Source: Propionibacteriaceae bacterium (lineage in GTDB: Bacteria > Actinomycetota > Actinomycetes > Propionibacteriales > Propionibacteriaceae). Taken from it: a stretch of DNA of 64,000 nucleotides. Below the pieces are notes generated by a model that made no database searches, was not told where the DNA came from, and saw only the letters and a program-made list of their open reading frames with translations. Position 1 is the first letter of the stretch. Each line of letters begins with the position of its first letter. The DNA is taken from positions 1-64,000 of the forward strand of contig WQZD01000005.1 of assembly GCA_009780915.1 (NCBI GenBank). Direction: 5' to 3'. Shown here piece after piece: positions 55,266-63,551 of this stretch. A program made the position numbers and the translations under genes.

Positions 55266-57007
55266 GCCAGAGCCTCCTCTGCGGTCATCTGAGACTCGAC
55301 GATCTCTTGGTAGGTGGGACAGGAGGCCAACAACTCCTCGTGGCTTCCGCTGCCGACGATCCCGCCCTCGTCCAAGACGACGATGCGGTCGGCGTGGCGG
55401 ATCGTGGAGACCCGTTGCGCCACGATCATCACCACCGCGTCCTCGGTCTCCTCAGCCAAGGCGGCTCGCAGACGCGCGTCGGTGGCCACGTCCAAAGCGG
55501 AGAACGAATCATCGAAGACATAGATCTGGGGCTTCTTCACGAGGGCCCGCGCGATGGACAGCCGCTGGCGCTGACCACCGGAGACGTTCGTGCCCCCTTG
55601 GGCGATCGGCTCGTCCAGCTTGCCGGGCATCTCCTGGACGAAGTCGGCGGCTTGGGCCACCTCCAGGGCGTGCCACAGTTCTTCGTCGGTGGCGTCGGGT
55701 TTGCCGTACCTCAGGTTCGAGGCGACGGTCCCGGTGAACAGGTACGGGCGTTGCGGCACCAACCCGATCTTGGACCACAGCAGTTCCTCGTCGATGTCGC
55801 GGACGTCGACCCCGTCGAGGCTGACCGTCCCCTCGGTGGCGTCGTACAACCGGGGGACGAGGTTGACCAGGGTGGTCTTGCCCGCGCCGGTGGCGCCGAT
55901 GATGGCCGTGGTCTGGCCCGGCTCCATCGTGAAGGTGATGCCCGAGATGACAGGCTCGGCCGCCCCGGCGTACCGGAACGCGACATTGTCAAAGGCGAAG
56001 GGGCCGGTCAACGGCAGCTCCGTGACGGGATTCTCCGGCGGGGCGACGGACGAGGTCTGGTCGAGGACGGCCATGATACGACCGGCGCACACGGCCGCGC
56101 GCGGGACCATGACGATCATGATCGCGGCCATCATCACCGACATCAGGATTTGCATCAGGTAGGTGATGAACGCGGTGAGGGAGCCGACCTCCAAGGTGCC
56201 GGCCTCGATCTGCTTGGCGCCGAACCACATGACCCCCACGGACGACATGTTGAGAATGAACATGACAAGGGGGAACATCGTCATCATCAGACGCCCGACG
56301 CGCACGCCGACGTCTTTCAGCTCGGAGTTCGCCTTCTCGAAGCGCTGGGCCTCGTAGGGCTCGCGGACGAAGGCTCGCACCACGCGGATGCCGGTGATGT
56401 GCTCACGCATGACGCGGTTGATGTTGTCGATCCGGGTCTGCATCTTGGCGAAGAGCGGCCCCATCTGGGAGACGATGACCCCGGCCATGACGCCGAGCAG
56501 GACGACGGCGGCCAGGATGAGCCAGGACATCCGCCAACTGGTGCGCAGCGCCATCACGACGCCGCCCACCATGGTGATGGGGGCGCCCAGGATGATGATG
56601 CAGCTCATGAGGACGAGCATCTGCACCTGTTGGACGTCATTGGTGTTGCGGGTGATCAAGGAGGGCGCCCCGAACTTGTTCACCTCGCGGGACGAGAAGC
56701 TCAGCACCTTCTTGAACAGCGAGCCTCGGGCGTCGCGCCCGAAGGACATGGCCATCCTGGACCCTAGAATCACGGCGAGGATCTGACAGGCGGCCTGCCC
56801 GAGGGCGACGGCCAGCATGTACCCGCCGTACTGCCAGATGTAGGCGGTATTGCCTTTGGTGACGCCGTTGTTGATGATGTCGGCGTTCAGGGTCGGCAAC
56901 TCCAACCCCGCGATGGCCGCCCCGAATTGCAGGATGATGACCACGAGGAGCCACCATCCATACGGCTTGAGAAATCGGAAGACCATCCGATTCAAAGGAC
57001 TCTTCAT
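55262..57007 (-). CDS. Heterodimeric ABC exporter subunit with degenerate catalytic site
   Basis: A 581-residue subunit with six helices and a C-terminal nucleotide-binding domain. It carries Walker A GATGAGKTT, a canonical signature NVSGGQRQRL, and Walker B YVFDDSFSALD, where the catalytic Glu is Asp. It pairs with the larger subunit downstream. The substrate is unknown; drug or lipid-like export is usual. Its gene overlaps the TetR gene by 4 bp. Confidence 0.92.
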   Translation of the reverse strand: MKSPLNRMVFRFLKPYGWWLLVVIILQFGAAIAGLELPTLNADIINNGVTKGNTAYIWQYGGYMLAVALGQAACQILAVILGSRMAMSFGRDARGSLFKKVLSFSSREVNKFGAPSLITRNTNDVQQVQMLVLMSCIIILGAPITMVGGVVMALRTSWRMSWLILAAVVLLGVMAGVIVSQMGPLFAKMQTRIDNINRVMREHITGIRVVRAFVREPYEAQRFEKANSELKDVGVRVGRLMMTMFPLVMFILNMSSVGVMWFGAKQIEAGTLEVGSLTAFITYLMQILMSVMMAAIMIVMVPRAAVCAGRIMAVLDQTSSVAPPENPVTELPLTGPFAFDNVAFRYAGAAEPVISGITFTMEPGQTTAIIGATGAGKTTLVNLVPRLYDATEGTVSLDGVDVRDIDEELLWSKIGLVPQRPYLFTGTVASNLRYGKPDATDEELWHALEVAQAADFVQEMPGKLDEPIAQGGTNVSGGQRQRLSIARALVKKPQIYVFDDSFSALDVATDARLRAALAEETEDAVVMIVAQRVSTIRHADRIVVLDEGGIVGSGSHEELLASCPTYQEIVESQMTAEEALA

Positions 57008-57756
57008 TCAGTTCCCTTTCTAGGATTCGTGAGAGCACGCAATGTCAATGCCGCCACGGTGTCGGTGTCCATGGCGGGGAAAGCCGACCTGGCCATGAGC
57101 GAGGCCAGTCCGGTGGTGAGAATGTATGTGGCCGCGACGTCCAGATCGACGCCCACCTCGGCGGCATGGGGCGCCAGGGTCGCCGCGATGGCGTCCCGCA
57201 ACCGACCCGCGTGGGTCGCGAACTGGTGATGCGGATGATGTGGATCGTCAGTTCCGGGGAAATCAGTGCGGACGTCCTGCCCAAGACCGTGCGCACCGTC
57301 GCCCGCCTGCCCGATCTTGAGCCCGAAGCTGTTCCACAATGTCGCCCCAGGGGCGAGCCTCCCTTCACTCGAGGCGTCCGCGCCCATGCGCGCACGCAGT
57401 TTCATCGCGGCCTGGAAGCTTCGCCCCCTCATCGCCATCATGAAGGTTTGCACGCGGGTGGCCGACTCTTGAACGATATCCAAGACCTCGGACAGTTTTT
57501 CCTCCAGGGTCCCCGCCGGGTCGATGGCGTCGATGCGCGCGATGAGATCGGCGGGGTCCATCACGGAATTGACGGCGGCACGTAGAAGCTCTTGCTTCGT
57601 GGAGAAGACGCGGAAGACTGTCCCCTCGGCGATCCCGGCGGCGTCGGCGATCCTCCGCGTCGAGACGGCGAATCCTTCTTCTTCGAGCAGTGGTACAGTA
57701 GCCGCGATGATATCGCGTCTGCGTTCTTCAACTGACATGGGAGTCGACCGGGTCAC
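57004..57756 (-). CDS. TetR-family transcriptional regulator
   Basis: A regulator of about 250 residues. The N-terminal HTH reads EERRRDIIAATVPLLEEEGF, STRRIADAAGIAEGTVFRVF, then the inducer-binding helices and a His-rich loop (DDPHHPHHQF). The start is uncertain: GTG 57756 or ATG 57738; ATG 57786 overlaps the palindromic operator and is unlikely. Operon order TetR-ABC-ABC suggests it represses the exporter. Confidence 0.85.
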   Translation of the reverse strand: MTRSTPMSVEERRRDIIAATVPLLEEEGFAVSTRRIADAAGIAEGTVFRVFSTKQELLRAAVNSVMDPADLIARIDAIDPAGTLEEKLSEVLDIVQESATRVQTFMMAMRGRSFQAAMKLRARMGADASSEGRLAPGATLWNSFGLKIGQAGDGAHGLGQDVRTDFPGTDDPHHPHHQFATHAGRLRDAIAATLAPHAAEVGVDLDVAATYILTTGLASLMARSAFPAMDTDTVAALTLRALTNPRKGTE

Positions 57757-57771
57757 GAGGACCAAGTGTAA

Positions 57772-57789
57772 TGAGTGAGTACTCACTCA
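57772..57789. promoter_or_regulatory. 18-bp perfect palindromic TetR operator
   Basis: TGAGTGAGT-ACTCACTCA is perfectly self-complementary and lies just upstream of the regulator gene, at the expected promoter position. TetR proteins with ABC efflux pumps commonly recognise such TGAGTGA-type sites. Confidence 0.75.
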
Positions 57790-57826
57790 CGCAAACATGA
57801 CCACATCCTGACCATCGAGTCCCCTG

Positions 57827-57945
57827 GTCGGACACGTCCTCGCATAGGACAGCCCCCGTCGGTCACGTCCCAGTGGGACACGTCCCCGTGGGAGATCCCG
57901 TGTCGGACACGTCCTCGTAAAGGACAGCCCCGTACCGGCCACGTC
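57827..57945. repeat. Imperfect 44-bp direct repeat containing small hairpins
   Basis: Two copies (57827-57870 and 57902-57945) begin GTCGGACACGTCCTCG and share most positions. Each contains a hairpin (GTCCT-CGCAT-AGGAC and GTCCT-CGTAA-AGGAC), and a third hairpin (GTCCCAGTGGGAC) lies between. They occupy the leader of the MFS gene. Confidence 0.7.
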
Positions 57946-57971
57946 CCGCGGACTTTGGCTAAGGTGGGGTC

Positions 57972-59162
57972 ATGCGGTCCTTGGACTCCCCTCGCGCCAT
58001 CGTGGCGGTGATTCTGCTGTTCGCGTACAACGGCCTCGTCATCGGGGTGTACGCGGCCGCGATCCCCATCTTGCGCGAGAAGATGAGCCTCGATCCCCTC
58101 CGCCTGGCGGCCCTGTTCGTCCTCACCGGCGCCGCGGCCGTCGCCACGATGCAGGTGTCGGGCCGAGTCGTGGACTCCCATGGCGCGCGCCGGATCTGCC
58201 TGGCCATGATCGTGCCCCTGATGCTGGCCGCCACGGGGTACGCCCTCGCACCCACGTACCCCCTGCTGCTCGTCGCCGGAGCGCTCCTGGGCATCGGCAA
58301 CGGCGGGATCGACGTGGCCATGAACGCCCTCGCCGTCCAGGTGGAACGCCACCGGATGACCGGGGGCAAAGGGCCCATCATGAGCTTCTTCCACGGCATG
58401 TGGGCCATCGGGTGTTTCCTGGGGAGCCTGGCCATCTCCCTCGTGGGCACGGTGATCGGGCTGAGCCCCGTCCACACCCTGCTCGCCTGCGCCTCCTCGG
58501 TCGCCGCGGTGGCCGTGCTCGTGTGGGTCCTCGCGTACCTGGTCACCCCCGAGACGGAACCAGTCGCCCATGTCACCACCACCGGGCGGAGAGCACCCGT
58601 CCCCCGGGCCGCGTACCTCATGGGCCTGATGGCCATCGCCTTCGGGCTGGGCGAGGGCACGGCCTCGGACTGGTCGGGCACCCACGTGGCCACCGTCGCC
58701 GGAGTCGACCCCCGTACCGCCGCCTGGGCCGTCACCGCGATGACCGCGTGCATGGTGGCCATCCGCCTGAGCGGCGACCGCCTGGTCACCCTCCTCGGAC
58801 GCCGAGTCCTCGTGCGGGCCGGAGGGACCGTGGCCGCGCTCGGCTACCTCGTCGCGACCCTCGTCGACGGCTTCCCGCTGTTGGTGGCGGGCTGGGCGCT
58901 GGTCGGGCTGGGCACGGGGGTCATCGCCCCTCAGGTGTACGCGGTGGCCGGGCACATGGCCGGCGGACGGGGACTGGCGGTGGTGACCACCTTCGGGTAC
59001 ACCACCTTCTTGGTCGGCCCGGCAGTCATCGGCGCGTTGATCCACGCCGTCGGCATCCACCACGCGATGGCGGCGCCCGCGATCCTGCTCGTCTGCCTCG
59101 TCGGGTTGGCCGGGATCGCGATGAGGGACGTGTCGGAGGTGTCTCCCCCTCTTGATAGATGA
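57972..59162 (+). CDS. MFS transporter
   Basis: A 396-residue permease with twelve predicted helices (VAVILLFAYNGLVIGVYAAA; GPIMSFFHGMWAIGCFLGSL; YTTFLVGPAVIGALIHAVGI). The pattern resembles fucose/sugar-like MFS proteins such as FucP relatives. It precedes the sugar kinase gene, which is compatible with sugar uptake; the kinase has its own predicted promoter. Confidence 0.86.
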   Translation: MRSLDSPRAIVAVILLFAYNGLVIGVYAAAIPILREKMSLDPLRLAALFVLTGAAAVATMQVSGRVVDSHGARRICLAMIVPLMLAATGYALAPTYPLLLVAGALLGIGNGGIDVAMNALAVQVERHRMTGGKGPIMSFFHGMWAIGCFLGSLAISLVGTVIGLSPVHTLLACASSVAAVAVLVWVLAYLVTPETEPVAHVTTTGRRAPVPRAAYLMGLMAIAFGLGEGTASDWSGTHVATVAGVDPRTAAWAVTAMTACMVAIRLSGDRLVTLLGRRVLVRAGGTVAALGYLVATLVDGFPLLVAGWALVGLGTGVIAPQVYAVAGHMAGGRGLAVVTTFGYTTFLVGPAVIGALIHAVGIHHAMAAPAILLVCLVGLAGIAMRDVSEVSPPLDR

Positions 59163-59180
59163 GATTAATCATGATATTAA
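59152..59180 (+). promoter_or_regulatory. Predicted promoter of the PfkB kinase gene
   Basis: TTGATA (59152-59157) and TATTAA (59175-59180) are separated by 17 bp in an AT-rich stretch overlapping the 3' end of the MFS gene. ATCATGAT (near 59168-59175) forms a small palindrome in the spacer. Confidence 0.5.
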
Positions 59181-59358
59181 CTATCTATACATTCAAGATG
59201 GGTCATTTTAACTACCCCGGCGTGCTACAGTCATGATCTCAGCGTGGAACTCGTCGCCCCGATGTGCTCGTGGCGACATGGCGACCTCGAGGGTCGCCCA
59301 ACCCCCCACGCGACCCGGGACGTGTCCCACGGTTGAGGTCTGCGACGAAAGGAGGCCC

Positions 59359-60294
59359 ATGGACCCGGACATCCTTCTCATCGGCGAGGCGCTGATCGAT
59401 GTCGTGTGCCGCCCGGGACAGGCGCCACAGCGAATCCCCGGCGGAAGCCCCCTCAATGTCGCGGTCGGCCTGGGCCGGTTGGGCCACGCCCCGATGCTGG
59501 CGACATGGTTGGGATCGGACGCGGACGGCCAGGCCATCCGTGCCCAATGCGCCTCCTCGGGGGTGAGCATCCTCCCCGGTTGCGACCACGCGATGTACAC
59601 CTCGACCGCCGAAGCGACCATCGACGCGGCTGGGCATGCGAGCTACGTCTTCTTCCTCGACTGCCAGATGCCGCCCATCCGACTGGAGACGCCGCCCGGA
59701 GTCATCCACACGGGATCCCTGGGCGCCCTGGTCGATCCCGGCGCCGAGGTCGTGCTGGACTACGTCGAGGCCCATCGCCACCACAGTTTCATCACCTTCG
59801 ACCCCAATGTGCGCCCGATGATCATGGACCCGCCGAAGCGACTGCTCGAGCGGGTGGGACGGTACGTGGCGGCCAGCGACGTGGTGAAAGTCTCCGACGA
59901 GGACCTGGCCTGGCTCTATCCGGGCACGAAGTCACGACGCCACCTCATCGCCCGGGCACGCGAATGGCTGGCGATGGGCCCCGACGTCGTGGTCGTGACC
60001 CGTGGAGCGCAAGGGGCCCTCGTCGCCACCGCGTCCGGGGACCTCACCGTCCCCGCCGACACCACGCGCGCCCTACGCGACACGATCGGCGCCGGCGACT
60101 CCTTCATGGCCGGCCTCATCCACGGCCTGGTGACCCACGGCTACGCCACCGGGGGCCGGCGCCCGTCCGAGAACTGGACCGACCTGCGCTCCATCCTCGC
60201 CCAAGCCAGCATCATCGCCGGCATCACAGTCTCCCGAGTCGGCGCCGATCCGCCCTGGCTTGCGGAGCTCTCCCCGTACGCCAGCAACAGTTGA
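59359..60294 (+). CDS. PfkB-family carbohydrate kinase (fructokinase-like)
   Basis: A 311-residue sugar kinase. It carries the N-terminal GGSPLNVAVGLGRLGHAPML motif (PfkB signature 1) and DTIGAGDSFMAGLIHGL with the catalytic Asp (signature 2). ATG 59359 is preceded by AAAGGAGG; longer frames begin in the promoter region. It phosphorylates a sugar using ATP; fructose or ribose is likely, but not shown by the residues. Confidence 0.9.
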   Translation: MDPDILLIGEALIDVVCRPGQAPQRIPGGSPLNVAVGLGRLGHAPMLATWLGSDADGQAIRAQCASSGVSILPGCDHAMYTSTAEATIDAAGHASYVFFLDCQMPPIRLETPPGVIHTGSLGALVDPGAEVVLDYVEAHRHHSFITFDPNVRPMIMDPPKRLLERVGRYVAASDVVKVSDEDLAWLYPGTKSRRHLIARAREWLAMGPDVVVVTRGAQGALVATASGDLTVPADTTRALRDTIGAGDSFMAGLIHGLVTHGYATGGRRPSENWTDLRSILAQASIIAGITVSRVGADPPWLAELSPYASNS

Positions 60295-60302
60295 TCACTC
60301 GG

Positions 60303-61124
60303 TCACCACCCGAGCACGCCGGCATCACCGGGGTCCTCGTCCACCCCCACGTCCCCCTCGACCACGTACTCCACCCAGGGGTGACTGCCCTGCTCGCGAA
60401 TGGTGTCGACCATGAACGAGCGCACGGCGTCGCGCAGGACTCCTTTCGGGTCGGGGGATCCCTGCCACGCCTCCGGCAGGATGGCCGGACCGACGGTCAC
60501 GGTCAGATGCGGGGGGCGCCAGGTGAGCCAGCGGCGACGCCGATAGGTCACCACGTACGGCACGACCGGGGTCGCGGTACGAACGGGGTAGGTGAACGAC
60601 GCCGACGAGAACTCCCTCACGCCGGTGAAGTACGGCCACAAGTGCGCCTCGGGGAAGACGGCCACCGACTCACCCCGTCGCACGGCCGCGTCCAGGGCCG
60701 ACCGGAAAGCGATCTTGCCCGCCACGGTGGTGTTCAGGGGGACCCCGCCCAGCATCGGCACCAGCGCCTTCGCCACCGGCACGGACACCGCCGTCGGCCC
60801 GGCGACCACGACGGCCCGCGCCGGGAAGGACAGCAGGTACGGGACGAGCACGTCGGTCCAGTGGCTGTGGTTGCCGTAGAGATAGCACCCGCCTTGGCGC
60901 CGCACCGTGGAGCGGCCGACGAACCTCATGCCGTACACCCGGGAGATCAGGTACAGCGGGATCGGCGCCACGATGTAGTACATGACCCAGGAGACGAGCC
61001 GCCATAGGGGATTCCTGTGCGCATACTGGTACGTCTCGTCGACGTTGACCGTACGCACCCGCTGACTCGTGCTGCCGAAATCGTCCGTGAGGGGGTCCCG
61101 GACCGTGATTGTCTGCCTCTTCAT
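60303..61124 (-). CDS. PlsC-like lysophospholipid acyltransferase
   Basis: A 273-residue acyltransferase. The catalytic NHx4D motif appears as NHSHWTD, and FPEAHLWPYF is the second PlsC motif. An N-terminal membrane-associated segment (LVSWVMYYIVAPIPLYLISR) is present. ATG 61124 starts shortly after the neighbouring glycosyltransferase stop; a longer frame overlaps that gene. It probably acylates a lysolipid or glycolipid, in line with its neighbour. Confidence 0.85.
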   Translation of the reverse strand: MKRQTITVRDPLTDDFGSTSQRVRTVNVDETYQYAHRNPLWRLVSWVMYYIVAPIPLYLISRVYGMRFVGRSTVRRQGGCYLYGNHSHWTDVLVPYLLSFPARAVVVAGPTAVSVPVAKALVPMLGGVPLNTTVAGKIAFRSALDAAVRRGESVAVFPEAHLWPYFTGVREFSSASFTYPVRTATPVVPYVVTYRRRRWLTWRPPHLTVTVGPAILPEAWQGSPDPKGVLRDAVRSFMVDTIREQGSHPWVEYVVEGDVGVDEDPGDAGVLGW

Positions 61125-61158
61125 CCGATCATCCGCCCTTCGCCCGATCCCCGCCTCG

Positions 61159-62373
61159 TCACCCGACCGCGTCCTCGATGCGCGCCACGATGCGCTGGGC
61201 ACCGTCGTGGATCATGTTGGCCTGTTGGTGGGCACGCATCCAGTCCACCTTGGCCTCGTCCTCCAGCAGCCAGGACACCAGGCGGGCGGCCTCGCCGGGG
61301 CGTTGGTTGTACAGGCACATGCCGCGCTCGGCGAAGAAGCGCGCGTTCTTGACCTCGCCGCCGGGGATGGCGGCCGTGTGGACGAGCGGGAGTCCCAGGA
61401 CGGCCGCCTCCGTGGAGGAGACCGCGCCGGGCTTGGTCAGCAGGATGTCGGCGGCGGCCATGTAGTCGGGCACGCGGTCGGTGAACGGGACGACGCTCAC
61501 CCGGGGGTCCACCTCGTACCGGCGCGTGATCGACGTGAACAGGTCTTCGCGACGCCCGGTGAGGATGACCACCCGGACCCCCTCGCCCCCGTCGGCCAGG
61601 AGACGGTCGCACGCCTCGCCCGTGAACATGCTGCCCACGCCTCCGGACATCAGCAGGAAGACCGGCCTGTCCTCGGGAAGCCCCAGAGCCTGCCGAGCCT
61701 GGCTCTTGCTCGGCGGCTGGCTGAAACGCGAGGACACCGGAAGCCCTTCCGCGTACGTCAGAGCCGCTGGCAAGCCGTGTCGGCGACAGTCGGCGGCCAT
61801 GTCCGGGTGCGGGGTGAAGTACCCGTCCAGCCTCGGCTCAGAGAAGAAGGGTGTGCACGAGTAGTCCGTCAACACCCCGTAGTAGCGGACGTGGGAGCGG
61901 TACCGCGCGCGCACGGCCGACAAGGTCTCCTGCGGGAACAAGTGCGTGGACACCACCACATCGAACTCCCGCTCCTCGATGTAGTCGTAGGTGAGGCTCG
62001 CGTACTGCTGGTTGTGGAAGAAGATCGGTGAGGGGATGCGGGTACGGGAATAGACGTCGCCGATGTTGTAGACCGTGCCGAACAAACTGGGCATCTTCAA
62101 CGCGGCCCAGCCGTACAAGGTCGCGGACACGTCCGACCTGCTGCGTCGCCGCGGGGCGCTGGCCACGACCTGCGACTCGCCACCGGCTGCGGCGACGAGC
62201 TGGTGGCGGCTCTTGGACGCGTCGAGATCTTCGCCACCCCTGTTGACCAGGCGAAACGCGTCAGTGACCTCGCACACATGCCCGTGGGACTCCATGACTT
62301 GCTTCAGCGCCAGAGCGACCCGATTGTGCCCCTCGCCAGTGCTGCGCGTCAGAACCAGTGCCTTCACCCTCAC
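61159..62373 (-). CDS. MGDG-synthase-like diacylglycerol glycosyltransferase
   Basis: A 404-residue GT28-type protein. It has the N-terminal GEGHNRVALALKQVMESHGH motif of MGDG synthases and a C-terminal UDP-sugar-binding region with LLMSGGVGSMF, PFTDRVPDYMAAADILLTKP and SSTEAAVLGLPLV. Such enzymes make monoglycosyldiacylglycerol (the UgtP/MGD1 family). It would use UDP-glucose or UDP-galactose and lies upstream of the acyltransferase gene with a 34-bp gap, so the pair could build a membrane glycolipid. GTG start at 62373, with AAAGG upstream. Confidence 0.87.
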   Translation of the reverse strand: MRVKALVLTRSTGEGHNRVALALKQVMESHGHVCEVTDAFRLVNRGGEDLDASKSRHQLVAAAGGESQVVASAPRRRSRSDVSATLYGWAALKMPSLFGTVYNIGDVYSRTRIPSPIFFHNQQYASLTYDYIEEREFDVVVSTHLFPQETLSAVRARYRSHVRYYGVLTDYSCTPFFSEPRLDGYFTPHPDMAADCRRHGLPAALTYAEGLPVSSRFSQPPSKSQARQALGLPEDRPVFLLMSGGVGSMFTGEACDRLLADGGEGVRVVILTGRREDLFTSITRRYEVDPRVSVVPFTDRVPDYMAAADILLTKPGAVSSTEAAVLGLPLVHTAAIPGGEVKNARFFAERGMCLYNQRPGEAARLVSWLLEDEAKVDWMRAHQQANMIHDGAQRIVARIEDAVG

Positions 62374-62672
62374 GCCTTTCTGTCAGGTGCGCGCGGGTGA
62401 GCCCAACCGCCCTGCGCACTCGCCCCCTCGGCCAGGAGACTGTCGTGTATCCGGTGTGTGACAGATGCCATGTTTCCATGACACGGCTGCCGTGTCCACC
62501 ACCGGCGCGTGGATGGACGCCGATGTCCCATCCCGGGAAGATTCCCACACGGGGGTCTGGACATGAGCTAGTCTCATAGCTGTGGGGGCCGACGACGACC
62601 CCCGCTCGACAACAACAGTGGCCCACCCCCGTCACGGGAGCCATCGGGCCACCTCGGACCGACGGAGGTGCC
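62374..62672. other. Divergent intergenic region with palindromic operator
   Basis: About 300 bp between divergent genes, without a supported gene. It contains GACACGG-CTG-CCGTGTC at 62480-62496, a perfect 7-bp-arm palindrome that may be an operator. Confidence 0.5.
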
Positions 62673-63551
62673 ATGGCGACCCAACCATTGGTGGAGCTGA
62701 GGGATGTCCACTTGAGCTACGGGCGCACGGAAGTGCTCCACGGAATCGATATCGACGTCCCTGCCGGGCAGATCACGGGCCTGCTCGGGCCGTCCGGCCA
62801 CGGGAAGACCACGCTGGTCAACCTGATCGTCGGCGCCCTGGTCGCCACCTCGGGGGCGATCACCGTCCTCGGCGAGACCGCCCCGCCCCGGAAGGTGAAG
62901 CCGTCGATCGGGTACATGCCTCAGTCGGACGCCCTGTACGACGACCTGACCGCCACCCAGAACCTGCGCTTCTTCGGGTCCTTGTACGGGATGAGCCGCA
63001 AGGACATGGACCAGGCCATCCCCACCACCTTGGAGACCGTGTGCCTCCAGGAGGAGATGGGGCGTAAGACAGTCGGCGCGTTCTCGGGGGGCATGAAGCG
63101 GCGATTGTCCCTGGCCATCGCGCTGCTGCATTCCCCACGCCTGTTGGTCCTCGACGAGCCCACGGTCGGGCTCGACCCCGTTCACCGGGTACGTCTATGG
63201 ACGGCGTTCCGCCGCTTGGCGGCGGCGGGCTCCACCCTCCTCATCACCACACACGTCATGGACGAGGCCGTCAATTGCGACGACCTGGTGATGATCCACG
63301 AGGGCAGGGTGATCGCCCAGGGGTCCCCGGCCCAGCTCATCGCGACGGCGGGCACGGCGACCTTGGAGGAGGCGTTCTTGGACTACGAGGCCAGGGCGGA
63401 AGCCGAGGTCCACGCACGGGGTGAGACGCCCGGCGATGGGCCAGCCGTCACGGGCATGGCGAGCGCCCCGGGCACGACGAGCACCACGAGCCCGACGAGC
63501 ACCACGAGCCCGACGAGCAGGAAGACCAAGAAGGGCAAGCATCATGCGTAA
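62673..63551 (+). CDS. ABC-2-type exporter ATP-binding protein
   Basis: A 292-residue ATPase with Walker A GPSGHGKTT, signature FSGGMKRRL, Walker B LLVLDEPTVGLD and switch LITTHVMD. A Thr/Ser-rich C-terminal tail includes two 18-bp tandem copies (63476-63511, GACGAGCACCACGAGCCC) and ends in a Lys-rich patch. Start ATG 62673 with GGAGGT. It overlaps the permease gene by 8 bp and supplies energy for export of an unknown substrate. Confidence 0.9.
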   Translation: MATQPLVELRDVHLSYGRTEVLHGIDIDVPAGQITGLLGPSGHGKTTLVNLIVGALVATSGAITVLGETAPPRKVKPSIGYMPQSDALYDDLTATQNLRFFGSLYGMSRKDMDQAIPTTLETVCLQEEMGRKTVGAFSGGMKRRLSLAIALLHSPRLLVLDEPTVGLDPVHRVRLWTAFRRLAAAGSTLLITTHVMDEAVNCDDLVMIHEGRVIAQGSPAQLIATAGTATLEEAFLDYEARAEAEVHARGETPGDGPAVTGMASAPGTTSTTSPTSTTSPTSRKTKKGKHHA

